Notes under the pieces: generated by a model | Database searches by the model: none | Told to the model about the DNA's origin: nothing | The model's input: the letters and a program-made list of their open reading frames with translations, nothing else | Translations under genes and position numbers: made by a program | NCBI GenBank assembly: GCA_963702765.1 | Contig: CAVPEB010000014.1 | Span: 1 to 64,000, forward strand | Direction: 5' to 3' | Origin: DATMNR01 sp963702765 | Lineage (GTDB): Bacteria > Chloroflexota > Ktedonobacteria > Ktedonobacterales > Ktedonobacteraceae | DNA: 64,000 bases | Shown: one piece after another, positions 27,638 through 37,396 of the stretch | Position numbering within the stretch: the first letter of the stretch is position 1 | Layout: every line of letters starts with the position of its first letter

Positions 27638-28813
27638 TTATTGCGAGCGAGCCGCTTTCCATTTTTGACGTTGATCCTCACGAACGAGTTCCGAAGCAGG
27701 TATATACTGCGCTAAGAAGTTGTCGCGAAAGGCTGGATAAGTTCCTGCGAAAATCGCTTCTCGCAAATGGTCGGCCAGGCGTAACATAAAACGTAGATTG
27801 TGAATAGTCCCCAGTCGATAGTAGAGTTGCTCTTCAGTACGCGCCAGGTGGTGTACATATGCAGCACTGTAATTCCTACATGTATAGCAATCGCAGCCTT
27901 CTTCGATGGCCTTCTTTTCAGTGCGATAGCGAGCCGATTTGATGCTTACGCGCCCAAACCTGGTGAAAAGCCCGCCATGACGTGCAACGCGTGTTGGCAG
28001 TACGCAGTCGAACATATCCATGCCAAGACCTACACCTATGACAAGATCTTCGGGGGAGCCTACTCCCAGGAGATGGCGAGGTTTGCCTCTTGGCAATTCA
28101 GGAGTCACATACTTTAACAGATCCCACATTACTTGCTTAGGTTCACCAACCGAAAGTCCTCCAATCGATAAACCGGGGAAAGGCAAACTACCAATAAAAC
28201 GGGCACTTTGCTGGCGCAGTTCTGGCTCGAATGCCCCCTGTACAATGCCAAAGAGCGTTTGTTGCGAGTGATAGCTCGATTTCGAGGTCAATGCGCGTTC
28301 CGCCCAGCGGTGCGTGCGCTCCATGGCTTCCTTTGCCGCATCATAGGTAGAGGGATATGCAGCACATATATCTAGCGGTAGAATAATATCAGCGCCCAGC
28401 TCGTTCTCGATCTGCATGACATTTTCAGGTGTAAGCAGATGAGCTGAACCATCAAGGTGTGATTTGAAAGCAACGCCATCTTCACTTAACTTGCGCAGAT
28501 GTCCTAAACTGAATACCTGAAAGCCTCCACTATCGGTGAGGATCGGGCCATCCCAATGCATGAATTGATGTAGACCGCCAAATTCGGCAATAAGCTGAGA
28601 ACCAGGTCGAAGCATGAGATGGTACGTGTTGGCCAGAATAATTGCAGCTCCTACCTGATGCAACTCTTCGGGTGAGACGCTTTTAACGGTTGCCTGGGTG
28701 CCGACAGGCATAAAAATAGGTGTCTGGATGTTGCCATGTGCTGTTTGAATGGTCCCTGCTCTAGCCCAAGATTCAGGACATTCCGCCTCGATCGTAAATG
28801 AAAATGATGACAT
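27638..28813 (-). CDS. tgt: tRNA-guanine (queuine) transglycosylase
   Basis: A 391-residue TIM-barrel Tgt. The general-acid/base Asp is in ILTDSGGFQVFSLG (D94), the nucleophile Asp in GMDMFDCVLPTR, substrate recognition in GIVQGAF, and the zinc site is CDCYTCRNYSAAYVHHL (CxCxxC...H). It swaps guanine-34 of GUN-anticodon tRNAs for the queuosine precursor preQ1. The length is normal for bacterial Tgt. It probably forms an operon with the lipoate-ligase gene 26 nt downstream. No queA or queC-E is in the window. Confidence 0.97.
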   Translation of the reverse strand: MSSFSFTIEAECPESWARAGTIQTAHGNIQTPIFMPVGTQATVKSVSPEELHQVGAAIILANTYHLMLRPGSQLIAEFGGLHQFMHWDGPILTDSGGFQVFSLGHLRKLSEDGVAFKSHLDGSAHLLTPENVMQIENELGADIILPLDICAAYPSTYDAAKEAMERTHRWAERALTSKSSYHSQQTLFGIVQGAFEPELRQQSARFIGSLPFPGLSIGGLSVGEPKQVMWDLLKYVTPELPRGKPRHLLGVGSPEDLVIGVGLGMDMFDCVLPTRVARHGGLFTRFGRVSIKSARYRTEKKAIEEGCDCYTCRNYSAAYVHHLARTEEQLYYRLGTIHNLRFMLRLADHLREAIFAGTYPAFRDNFLAQYIPASELVREDQRQKWKAARSQ

Positions 28814-28992
28814 GCTTTCTGTGGTTCCGATTTTTGTCTATTTTGAACGCATTCGTCGCGCTCCATGCTCTACATTGTCGCATATTCGTCAAGGAAAATC
28901 GGATGGCATTTACTCAGAGGCTCTACCAACTATCTCTCCCCCTTAACTTTTTTCTCGGGAAAGATATCTGTTCTCTTTCCATCCTTGTTGAC

Positions 28993-29074
28993 TCGCCGCC
29001 TCCGGCGGCGAGAAGAGGGAGTTGCTTCGGGGACACCCCGAACCCCGGCAAAGGACTACGTCCTCTGCACTCCT
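28993..29074 (+). repeat. Three-hairpin intergenic element, copy 4 (best preserved)
   Basis: Hairpin 1 TCGCCGCC-TCC-GGCGGCGA (28993-29011). Hairpin 2 CGGGG-ACA-CCCCG (29028-29040). AACCCCGGCAAAGGAC, then hairpin 3 AGGAC-TAC-GTCCT (29052-29064), then CTGCACTCCT. It lies in the divergent region between tgt and the zinc-ribbon gene. The rest of 28814-29369 is AT-rich and carries no recognisable gene. Confidence 0.8.
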
Positions 29075-29369
29075 ATTTATCTGTGGATAAAGAGCTAGCA
29101 TACTTTATACATACAATATGTGGTCTCTTCATGTGAATAGTGTACATAAAAATAATATCAAAATAGTCACAATCTCTCATTTTTTGAGCAAAACTCTTGC
29201 AAATCACTAATTTATAGTGTATGCTTGCATGCGGTATCCGATCTTGGTCTGGCATACAGTGCTCTTCCAGAACATTTAGTCCCGCGCTGCTAGGGGTGAC
29301 AGACAACTGGTGACATCTGCTAAGATATGGACCCGGAGGAATACCAACATATCACAAGGAGGTCCCTAG

Positions 29370-29672
29370 TTGAGTTTCGAAGACAAAACCCTCAGGTGTC
29401 GCGAATGTGGAAACGACTTCATATTCACGGCAGGGGAACAAGAGTTTTATCAGCAAAAAGGTTTGATGAATCAGCCTGGTCGGTGTCCTGAATGCCGGGC
29501 AGCACGTCGTAGTTCGTCTGGTTCTGGTAACCGCGATCGCGGTCCGCGCGAAATGCATACAGTCATTTGTGCTGAGTGTGGAACCGAGACACAGGTGCCA
29601 TTCTTACCCAAGAATGATCGCCCTGTATATTGCAGCACATGCTATGACAAGGTCCGAGTAGCACGAGACTAA
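29370..29672 (+). CDS. Small zinc-ribbon protein
   Basis: A 100-residue protein with two CxxC-CxxC ribbons: CRECGNDFIF...CPECRAARR near the start and CAECGTETQVPFLPKNDRPVYCSTCYD near the end, joined by a Ser/Gly/Arg-rich linker. The first half matches the probable-zinc-binding (zf-trcl) family and the second the CxxC-CxxC-SSSS type. It likely binds two zinc ions in the cytosol, with nucleic-acid or ribosome association possible but unproven. TTG 29370 is taken as start because AAGGAGG lies 8 nt upstream and no ATG is closer. A hairpin terminator follows at 29786. Confidence 0.88.
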   Translation: MSFEDKTLRCRECGNDFIFTAGEQEFYQQKGLMNQPGRCPECRAARRSSSGSGNRDRGPREMHTVICAECGTETQVPFLPKNDRPVYCSTCYDKVRVARD

Positions 29673-29785
29673 GCGTTTCATCGCTATTTGGTTTAATCCT
29701 GTATTGAACAAATATTGGATTGTTAGTGAGTACCGTCACATCCAGCTGTTTCTTGGATGGCGATAGAACGATCAAAACAAAGAGA

Positions 29786-29826
29786 CAAGGTCAGGTGAAT
29801 TCGTGACCTTGCTTCTTTTTTTATTT
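29786..29826 (+). terminator. Rho-independent terminator after the zinc-ribbon gene
   Basis: CAAGGTCA (29786-29793) pairs with TGACCTTG (29804-29811), followed by CTTCTTTTTTTATTTT. A classic hairpin plus T-run. Confidence 0.75.
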
Positions 29827-30178
29827 TGCATCAATATGAGCGTTTTTACTAATCGGGGTGCTTGTTATAACCAGGGGCTAGATTCTCCTTGCCTACTAGA
29901 ACATGTTTTTCCCTATGCGTGAAGCTAATCAGTTACATTGTCTAGATGTCATCCGTAACAAATACTATAAAGAGCACTTTACATATTATTGCATTGTACA
30001 CATTTGTGTTCTAAACTGTAATTGGTATTATTATCACCAGTCAAAATTTTCTTTTGTGCCGCTTCAGGCGGGGTGGGAAGTATGAGCGGGATTTTCCTGC
30101 ACTCCGCCAGGGAGCATTGCTGGCCCCCTGGAACCACTTGCTGAACAGTATACAAATCAATAATCCAAAGGTTTCCCA
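29827..30178. other. AT-rich intergenic region before the first rel gene
   Basis: No gene is seen. GCCGCTTCAGGCGG (about 30058-30071) followed by CTGCACTCC (about 30097) looks like a decayed three-hairpin element. The leader of the rel gene lies within this stretch, with AAAGGT about 9 nt before ATG 30179. Confidence 0.5.
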
Positions 30179-32557
30179 ATGATGGCCGTGAATCCAAGCG
30201 AAGAAGAGTCTATTGCGTTCTCGCATGTGACTGTTGAAGACCTATTGGCAGAGGTTAGCCAGTACTTGACTCCACATGATATGGAGACAATTCAACGTGC
30301 CTATTATGTTGCAAAACAGGCTCACCAGGGGACGGTGCGGCGCTCTGGAGAGCCATATATACAACATCCATTGGAAGTTGCGCTCTTACTAGCAGATATG
30401 CGCATAGATGCGGATAGCATAGTAGCAGCCTTGCTGCACGATGTGGTTGAAGATACTGACTTTGCCTTAGATGAATTACGGCAACAGTTTGGGGATGCGG
30501 TTGCAAACATTGTGGATGGAGTCACCAAATTCGACAGCCTGGCAGGAAATTCACTGGATCCGGCTCTTGAAATAGGGACACAAGGAGTGACTCGCCCACA
30601 GACTTTACCCTTATCGCTAGCAACGAATGCTGGAGGGCCTGGAGCTACACATACGCCTGAACAGGTGGAGCAAAAGCAACGCCTCGCGCGCGACATGAAA
30701 AAACGCCAGCGTTCAGAGACTGTGCGAAAAATGCTGCTGGCTATGGCCGAGGATCCACGCGTTGTAGTGCTCAAATTAGCAGACCGACTGCATAATATGC
30801 GCACTCTCAGTGTCATGAATCAGGCACAGCAACAAAACAAAGCTCGCGAGACACGAGAGATTTACGCGCCGCTTGCCAGGCGTCTGGGCATGGCATTGGT
30901 TCAGGCTGAATTGGAAGATCTGTCCTTTAGCTACCTGGAACCTGAAAAATATACCACTCTTGCTCGTGAAGTTGCAGAAGAGATACAAAAGCGCCAGCCT
31001 ACAATCGATAGAATTTGCCAGGCATTACAGGATGAGATGCAGAAAGCGGATATTCACGCGGAGATTCATCCCTGGCAGAAACACCTGGCCAGTATCAATC
31101 GTAAATTAGAGCAGAGTGGAGATGAACTCAGTCAGATACATGATCTTGTCTCTTATCGTATCCTGGTCGACACTATTCAAGATTGCTACCTGGCCCTGGG
31201 ACATATCCATGCATTATGGCGTCCTAAAGATGGAAGAATTAAAGATTTTATTGCTACACCCAAACTCAATGGATACCAGTCACTACATACGACAGTGTTT
31301 TGCCTGGACAATCAACTAGCGGAAATACAGATTCGCACGCATGAAATGCAGCGTATTGCTGATTATGGCATAGCCAGCTACTGGTATCTGAAAGAACGTG
31401 GCGCAGCGCGACTCTCAACTCGAGAAATGGTTGCGTGGATCGAACAACTACGTGAGTGGCAGCGTGAATTGCCACAAAATGCAGATGAGTTTGTGGAAGC
31501 TGTCAAAGGTGATATCTTTCAGGAGCAGATTTTTGTGTTTACGCCCAAGGGTGAAGTGAAAGATTTGCCACGAGGTTCGACGCCATTGGATATGGCATAT
31601 CGAATTCATACCGATATTGGCGATCATTGTGTGGGCGCACGCATTATTACTAACCTGGATGATGGGGGTCGCCTGGTAACCCGTATAGTACCCCTCGACT
31701 ATGAACTGAAAGGCGGCGAGATTGTAGATATCCTGGTGAGTGAAGAGGCACATCCGACACGCGATTGGCTTTCGTTTGCTCGTACAGCAACAGCTCGCAC
31801 AAAGATACGCCGCTACCTGAAAACATACGAGCGCGAGGTAAACCTGCAGTTGGGACGTGAACGTTTGGATCTGGCACTGAAAGCTGTTGGAGCATCGGGA
31901 TTACGTGTCGTGCATGATGAGGATCTCATTCACTTCAACTCACCAAAAAAATACAACTCTGTTGATGATCTGTATATAGCATTAGGTCGTCAGGATTTAG
32001 CGGTAGGAGAAGTACTCGAGTATCTCACACCGCTCATGCAAACGCGTGGCGAGATAAAGCCCGAGGCTGAACCAGCCGTAAATGGGCATTACCATAGTAG
32101 TGTTGGTGAATACGAGACGTCACAGGCATTTGTGAAATTGGCAAATTGTTGCTGTCCACTTCCAGGCGACCCAATTGTGGGTGTCTTGAATCCAAATAAA
32201 GGCATCATGGTGCATCGCAGTGATTGTCGAACGCTACGCCGTTACCGCGGACACGAGGCTGAACGTTTGATTGAGGTCAACTGGTTGCAAATTGAACCTC
32301 AGCACTACCTCACGCCAATCATCATCATTGCTCATGATCGGGCTGGTCTTTTACGCGATGTAGCCGCAGTCGTTGCTGATGCTGGCATCAATTTGACGGC
32401 AGTAGCCACAACGACTAATGCCTCATTGCAAAAAGCGGTAATTACAGCCACATTAGAGATTACATCGATCAATCAAATCGAGCCAATCTTCGAACGGTTG
32501 CAACAAATAAAGAATGTAGTAAGCGTTAGTCGCGATCTAGGCCGCAGAGCTGGATAG
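30179..32557 (+). CDS. rel: Bifunctional (p)ppGpp synthetase/hydrolase (Rel/SpoT)
   Basis: A 792-residue long RSH protein with all domains. The HD hydrolase has H63 (IQHPLEVA), H87-D88 (LLHDVVEDT), and D202/N206 (DRLHNMRTL), so it should degrade (p)ppGpp. The synthetase is near 330-400 (RPKDGRIKDFIATPKLNGYQSLHTT), the TGS near 450-510 (FVFTPKGEVKDLPRGSTPLD), the zinc-finger/conserved-cysteine region is KLANCCCPLPGD...VHRSDC, and a C-terminal ACT/RRM completes it. It makes and breaks the stringent-response alarmone, regulated by the ribosome through the C-terminal half. It is followed 41 nt later by a second RSH gene in the same direction. Confidence 0.95.
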   Translation: MMAVNPSEEESIAFSHVTVEDLLAEVSQYLTPHDMETIQRAYYVAKQAHQGTVRRSGEPYIQHPLEVALLLADMRIDADSIVAALLHDVVEDTDFALDELRQQFGDAVANIVDGVTKFDSLAGNSLDPALEIGTQGVTRPQTLPLSLATNAGGPGATHTPEQVEQKQRLARDMKKRQRSETVRKMLLAMAEDPRVVVLKLADRLHNMRTLSVMNQAQQQNKARETREIYAPLARRLGMALVQAELEDLSFSYLEPEKYTTLAREVAEEIQKRQPTIDRICQALQDEMQKADIHAEIHPWQKHLASINRKLEQSGDELSQIHDLVSYRILVDTIQDCYLALGHIHALWRPKDGRIKDFIATPKLNGYQSLHTTVFCLDNQLAEIQIRTHEMQRIADYGIASYWYLKERGAARLSTREMVAWIEQLREWQRELPQNADEFVEAVKGDIFQEQIFVFTPKGEVKDLPRGSTPLDMAYRIHTDIGDHCVGARIITNLDDGGRLVTRIVPLDYELKGGEIVDILVSEEAHPTRDWLSFARTATARTKIRRYLKTYEREVNLQLGRERLDLALKAVGASGLRVVHDEDLIHFNSPKKYNSVDDLYIALGRQDLAVGEVLEYLTPLMQTRGEIKPEAEPAVNGHYHSSVGEYETSQAFVKLANCCCPLPGDPIVGVLNPNKGIMVHRSDCRTLRRYRGHEAERLIEVNWLQIEPQHYLTPIIIIAHDRAGLLRDVAAVVADAGINLTAVATTTNASLQKAVITATLEITSINQIEPIFERLQQIKNVVSVSRDLGRRAG

Positions 32558-32598
32558 ATGTTTATTCATTCTTTTTACATGATATATTGGAAATTTTT

Positions 32599-35046
32599 AT
32601 GATAAATACGTCCTTACATACTCAATTTGCAGCGGATGACACGACAACAAAGCAGGCGCAACAGTTACTCGAAATTGTAGAGCAGTATATGCCTCCTGCT
32701 GATGTTGAGCAGGTTTCGAGAGCGCTTCAGCTTGCTCGCGAAACCTGCGAAGGTGTTCGAGGTGAGAGAGCTATTCCCCCATTAGAACACGCCCTGGCTA
32801 TAGCAACAATTCTAGCTCAAATCATGCATATAGACGCGGTTGGTGTGGCATCCGGCCTTATCTTCGAAGCTGTCGATTCCGATCTGCTTCCACTTGAGGA
32901 TGTTGAAACCAAGCTTGGAATTCCAGTTGCGCGTGTCGTGGGAAGTATGCTCCGCATGAACATACTAGAGCGCAAAAAGCGCGTTGGAGCTCAATTGATT
33001 ACTCCTGAGAAAGCTGGCGTGCCGAACGCAGGTGCAGGTGAGAACGAAAGTAACCGCGAACAGAAGAAGCAGCGAATACGCGAAGCGTTGCGGCGCCAGC
33101 AAGCTGAGACCGTCAGGAAAATGTTTTTCGCTATGTCAGAGGATCCCCGTGTCGTCTTGCTCAAACTGGCATATCGATTACATGCAATGCTGATGATATC
33201 AGCACATAGATCTTCCGCAAGCCAACAGGAAATGTTGACGATGGCCGAAGAGACGCGCGAAATTTATGCACCTCTGGCGGGACGACTGGGAATGTCGATT
33301 GTGGAAAGCCAGTTGGAAGACCTGGCATTTGAAATCCTTGAACCCGACAAGTACGAGTGGGTACGCAGCGAAGTGGAGGCAGAAAGCAAACAATGGCGAT
33401 CGTATGTAGATCGGGTCTGCGCCGTCTTAAGCGAAGAAATGCAGAAGCTTGGTTTGCATGCTGTGGTCTCCGGACGAGTGAAGCACCTGTACAGTTTTTA
33501 TAAGAAATTACAACGCAATGCTGGAGATGTTGAACGGTTGGAAGATCTGAAAGCTGCCGCCGATTTTAGTCAGATCCACGATATCATAGCGTTCCGTATT
33601 CTGGTAGATTCAACGCCTGAATGTTATGTCGCGCTTGGCCATGTGCATAGCCTGTGGAAGCCTAAAGATGGGCGTATCAAGGATTTTATCGCAAATCCTA
33701 AACCGAATGGCTACCAGGCATTGCATACGACGGTTTTTTGCCTGGATGATCAGCTTGTAGAAATTCAGATCCGCACTTTTGCTATGAACGAGATGGCGGA
33801 ACATGGTGTAGCGATGCACTGGCATTATAAGGATGTCGGGGACCGTGCTACAGCTTCTGCTAAAGAACTGCTCACATGGTTACGCCAGCTCACAGACTGG
33901 CAACGAGAATTACGGTCTGCTACCGCCAATGATACCGAATTTGTCGAAGCCGTCAGAGATGAAATTTTTCAGGAGCAGATTTTTGTGTTTACGCCGAAAG
34001 GCGAGGTCAAGGATTTGCCCGTTGGTTCGACTCCGCTTGATTTTGCGTATCGCATCCACACAAAAGTTGGAGACAAGTGTGCAGGAGCGCGTGTAATCAC
34101 CGAGAGTGGGAGCGGTGATAACGAGCGGCTTGTGACACGTATGGTTCCTCTGGACTACGAGTTGAAGAGTGGAGAGATTGTCGATATCGTCACGAGCCGC
34201 TCGGCTCATCCAACTCGGGACTGGCTGAATTTTGCCCGTACTGCGGCGGCAAAGAGCAAAATTCGGCGTTATCTCAAAATACATGAGCGAGATATCAATA
34301 TCCAGATTGGGCGAGAGCGGTTGGACCGCGAACTCAAAGTGATGGGCGTTCGTGGCGTCGACATGCTGACTGAAGATGCGCAAAACTGGTTGACCCATGA
34401 GTACCACAAAGAGTCATTTGAAGATGTGCTGGCCGCTATTGGGTGGGATGACATTCGACAGCATGGCGTTGCAGTGAAACTCGTCGATTTCTGGCAACAA
34501 CGCGAGCAGAGAGACGGCAAAGAGGTAAAAGAGGAAGAGGAACCACTTACTCTGCCTGGAATCAGCAAACAATTGCCCTCGGCTCATTTGCAGGTGGCAG
34601 GTGTCAGTGGATTGCTAACCAGCCTGGCGAACTGTTGTTGCCCTCTACCCGGAGATGAAATTGTGGGCTTCATTAGTCGCGGGAAGGGCGCGATTATTCA
34701 TCGTGCCGACTGTAAAAATATTGGCCGTTATCGCGAACGCGAACGCGAACGATTGGTGAACGTGAGCTGGACGACAATGGGCTACCAGCATTATCTTGCT
34801 CCTGTGCTGATTACCGCTCGCGATCGTTCAGGGTTGATTCGTGATATTGCAACGGTTGTCTCTGAAATTGGTGTCAACATGGCTTCTGTAAGCTCAAATG
34901 TCAGTCTGGGCAAGGAGACAGCTGTTATCAGCGCCACACTTGAGATCGATGGGTTGGAGCAGTTGCAGCGCGTGTTCACTCGACTTGAGAAGGTCAAAGG
35001 CGTCATGCATGTCGAGCGGGATCTAGGGAAGAGTAAAAAGCGATAA
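32599..35046 (+). CDS. relA: RelA-type (p)ppGpp synthetase with degenerate hydrolase domain
   Basis: An 815-residue second RSH protein. The synthetase (FRILVDSTPECYVALGH, then RIKDFIANPKPNGYQALHTT), TGS (FVFTPKGEVKDLPVGSTPLDFA), conserved-cysteine (SLANCCCPLPGD) and ACT parts are intact. The hydrolase domain has lost its metal and catalytic residues: HPLE became PPLE (about 60-63), LLHDVVEDT became LIFEAVDSD (about 87-95), and DRLHNM became YRLHAM. It is thus predicted to synthesise only. The ATG 32599 start is preferred to TTG 32587, although no strong ribosome-binding site is visible. Tandem placement behind the bifunctional gene suggests duplication followed by specialisation, like proteobacterial RelA/SpoT but arisen independently. 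Confidence 0.93.
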   Translation: MINTSLHTQFAADDTTTKQAQQLLEIVEQYMPPADVEQVSRALQLARETCEGVRGERAIPPLEHALAIATILAQIMHIDAVGVASGLIFEAVDSDLLPLEDVETKLGIPVARVVGSMLRMNILERKKRVGAQLITPEKAGVPNAGAGENESNREQKKQRIREALRRQQAETVRKMFFAMSEDPRVVLLKLAYRLHAMLMISAHRSSASQQEMLTMAEETREIYAPLAGRLGMSIVESQLEDLAFEILEPDKYEWVRSEVEAESKQWRSYVDRVCAVLSEEMQKLGLHAVVSGRVKHLYSFYKKLQRNAGDVERLEDLKAAADFSQIHDIIAFRILVDSTPECYVALGHVHSLWKPKDGRIKDFIANPKPNGYQALHTTVFCLDDQLVEIQIRTFAMNEMAEHGVAMHWHYKDVGDRATASAKELLTWLRQLTDWQRELRSATANDTEFVEAVRDEIFQEQIFVFTPKGEVKDLPVGSTPLDFAYRIHTKVGDKCAGARVITESGSGDNERLVTRMVPLDYELKSGEIVDIVTSRSAHPTRDWLNFARTAAAKSKIRRYLKIHERDINIQIGRERLDRELKVMGVRGVDMLTEDAQNWLTHEYHKESFEDVLAAIGWDDIRQHGVAVKLVDFWQQREQRDGKEVKEEEEPLTLPGISKQLPSAHLQVAGVSGLLTSLANCCCPLPGDEIVGFISRGKGAIIHRADCKNIGRYRERERERLVNVSWTTMGYQHYLAPVLITARDRSGLIRDIATVVSEIGVNMASVSSNVSLGKETAVISATLEIDGLEQLQRVFTRLEKVKGVMHVERDLGKSKKR

Positions 35047-35089
35047 AAAAGAGTGCGTTTGTGTCATTGACACAAACGCACTCTTTTTT
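35045..35089. terminator. Bidirectional terminator between relA and the sigma factor gene
   Basis: Perfect 22-bp inverted repeat centred at 35067: AAAAAAGAGTGCGTTTGTGT and its complement ending TTTTTT. It has a T-run on each strand and sits between two convergent gene ends. Confidence 0.9.
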
Positions 35090-35096
35090 ATCTGTA

Positions 35097-36317
35097 TTAG
35101 CCGCGCAACCGCTCAAGTACAGGTGGCTGACGTAGCTTAGCAAGCGCTCCTGCCTCAATCTGCCGCACGCGCTCGCGTGTAATACCCAGTTCGCGTCCCA
35201 CCTGTTCCAGTGGATGAGCCTGACTATTGCCAAGGCCAAAGCGCAACTGTAGGACAAGACGCTCGCGAGGAGTCAATACGGATTCAAGCACGCGCTGAAC
35301 TTCATCCTTTAATGTCTGAGTTGTAGCTATATCCTCAGGTGATGCAGACTCTGTATCGGCAAGCACATCTCCCAATTCTTGCTCCTCATCCTCGCCAACA
35401 GGTAACTCTAACGAGATAGGAGCACCGGGAGCAGATTGTAATTCAACCATACGAATAGGATCCAGGCCTGTTGCCTCTGCCAACTCTTCTTCAGTAGGTT
35501 CACGGCCAAGCTCCTGCAAAAGGCGCTGGCGCTCTCTGCGGATGCGGTTTAAAGCAGTATTTACATAGACAGGAAGACGAATAGTCCGGCCTTTATCAGC
35601 TACGGCCCGGCTGATTGCCTGGCGAATCCACCATGTAGCATGTGTAGAGAATCTATGGCCACGCCGCCAATCATAGCGTTGCACCGCGCGGATCAAGCCA
35701 ATGTTCCCTTCCTGGATAAGATCGAGCAAGGTAAGGCCACGTCCAACGTAACGCTTGGCAATACTGACTACCAGTCGCAGATTCGCTAGAATAAACTGTT
35801 TCATGGCCTCGCGATCACCCATTTCAATGCGCTTCGCAAGCTCGATTTCGCGCTCGTGCGTAATCATGGGGACACGCCCAATCTCTCGAAGGTAGGTCAT
35901 TACCGCGTCTGATTCACCTGCATCAGTTGAATTAACAGCATTCTCGTCTTGATCTTCTGAACGACGCCTGCGCATGGCAACACGCCTGATAGGGGGTACA
36001 TCATCTGCTACGATTTTTGGCAGAGCCAGTATAGGGGGATTCTCAAGGTCTGGTGTGGTCGGCAATTGGGTGAGATCTTCATGTGTATCTGACAATTCTT
36101 CTAATTCAAGAGGACCTGTATCCATATTAGCGATATCCTCTTCAAACTCCTGTTCGTCTTTGCCAACGTTCTCTATGTCTTCGTCGTTATATTCGAGATC
36201 TTTTGTTAGCAACCGATCGACAATTTCATCGCATTGCTTCGTAAGATCGGTATTTTCTGTGTCTGTACCATCCAGAACAAGTGGGGTTCTTGTAGTGGCA
36301 TTCTCTAATTCAATCAT
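35097..36317 (-). CDS. sigA: RNA polymerase sigma-70 factor, primary (RpoD/SigA) type
   Basis: A 406-residue group 1-like sigma factor. An acidic N-terminal region (1-130) precedes region 1.2 (DAVMTYLREIGRVPMIT), regions 2.1-2.4 (LANLRLVVSIAKRYVGRGL, DLIQEGNIGLIRAVQRYDW, FSTHATWWIRQAISRAVAD), region 3 (GREPTEEELAEATGL) and region 4 (LTPRERLVLQLRFGL...LGITRERVRQIEAGAL). It directs RNA polymerase to TTGACA/TATAAT-type promoters, consistent with the promoters seen in the window. GGAGGG lies 7 nt before ATG. The long untranslated leader (36318-36661) shows nothing recognisable. No dnaG neighbours it. Other sigma-70 paralogues may exist in the genome. Confidence 0.94.
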   Translation of the reverse strand: MIELENATTRTPLVLDGTDTENTDLTKQCDEIVDRLLTKDLEYNDEDIENVGKDEQEFEEDIANMDTGPLELEELSDTHEDLTQLPTTPDLENPPILALPKIVADDVPPIRRVAMRRRRSEDQDENAVNSTDAGESDAVMTYLREIGRVPMITHEREIELAKRIEMGDREAMKQFILANLRLVVSIAKRYVGRGLTLLDLIQEGNIGLIRAVQRYDWRRGHRFSTHATWWIRQAISRAVADKGRTIRLPVYVNTALNRIRRERQRLLQELGREPTEEELAEATGLDPIRMVELQSAPGAPISLELPVGEDEEQELGDVLADTESASPEDIATTQTLKDEVQRVLESVLTPRERLVLQLRFGLGNSQAHPLEQVGRELGITRERVRQIEAGALAKLRQPPVLERLRG

Positions 36318-36661
36318 TTTGCGCCCTCCATGAACAGTAGCATCTTAAGCAGCAAGATAGCAATCTCCTCTGTCGGTTCGATCCTATACTCAGGGAAAGT
36401 AAACCTTGGATCTGGACACTGTAACTGAGTACCGAGTTGGGAGGAAGTTATAGACGCACACAATTCTGTCTCTCTATCCTCTAAAGTAAACACAGAAAGA
36501 ACAGAAAATATTCCTTCGATACTCTAATTATAACGCAAATACCTCTTTTCATCAACCGATACAGCTATGAATGCACTTCAATTCCAAAATGAGAGCATTA
36601 TGCTATACATATCGTCCCTGGTAACAACATAGATACTTCTATAGATTCATACGTTTCAGAC

Positions 36662-37396
36662 TCACAAAAGTGGCAAGTTGCCAGATGGCTTCGTAGAAAC
36701 CTCAGCATTCGCACTCATGGGGACTTCCTCAAGGTCACTCTGAGCGCCTTCTTCAAGGCTGGCATCTTTCGCATTCGCCTGTTTCAAAATGCGCGCATTC
36801 TTGATCAAACGCGATACTAATATAATGACTATCAACAGGCTCAGAATTAAAAATGAGGAATAACCAAGTACATCGCCTACGGCTTCCCAACTCGCTCCAA
36901 AGACATAACCAAGCATGAGTGGAATAATTGCACCCAGGGCTTCTCCAGAGCTGTCAAAAAGGAGAAAGTAACGATAGGGATAGAGTTCTGAGCCAGAGAG
37001 CAAATTGATAATACCACCTAATGCCGAGAAGAGAAAACGACTCAAAAAAATTGCCCACCCGCCACGAAGTCGAAAATATTGGCGGGATTGCACAATTCGC
37101 TGTGGTGGGATAAGGCGGTTCCACCTTTTTGAACGCTCGATCCAGTTCAGGGCTCTGCTGCCCCAGATGCGACCAATCCAATAACCAGTATTGTCCCCAC
37201 ATATCAATGCACTAAAGGAGACAACAAAAAGAAGTGCAAGATTGAAATCACCCAGCGCTGCGAAGGCTCCCGCGGCTAGCAATAAGAGTGTGATGGGAAT
37301 TGGAATGCCAACGGCTGCCACATAGACGGTGATCCAGAGCGCAATATATCCATAAGTCTGAAGGAAAGTGAGTAAAAGAGATAGAAGATTGCTCAC
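36662..37396 (-). CDS. DedA-family membrane protein
   Basis: A 244-residue integral membrane protein of the DedA/VTT family, with an N-terminal re-entrant motif (AAVGIPIPITLLLLAAGAFAAL), the ICGDNTGYWIGRIWG signature, and the F-LSRFLFSALGGIINLLSG stretch that includes the functionally important arginine. Members flip undecaprenyl phosphate or phospholipids and affect membrane potential. Five or six TM helices are expected. The ATG overlaps the stop of the upstream small membrane-protein gene (ATGA), so the two are coupled. Confidence 0.9.
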   Translation of the reverse strand: MSNLLSLLLTFLQTYGYIALWITVYVAAVGIPIPITLLLLAAGAFAALGDFNLALLFVVSFSALICGDNTGYWIGRIWGSRALNWIERSKRWNRLIPPQRIVQSRQYFRLRGGWAIFLSRFLFSALGGIINLLSGSELYPYRYFLLFDSSGEALGAIIPLMLGYVFGASWEAVGDVLGYSSFLILSLLIVIILVSRLIKNARILKQANAKDASLEEGAQSDLEEVPMSANAEVSTKPSGNLPLL

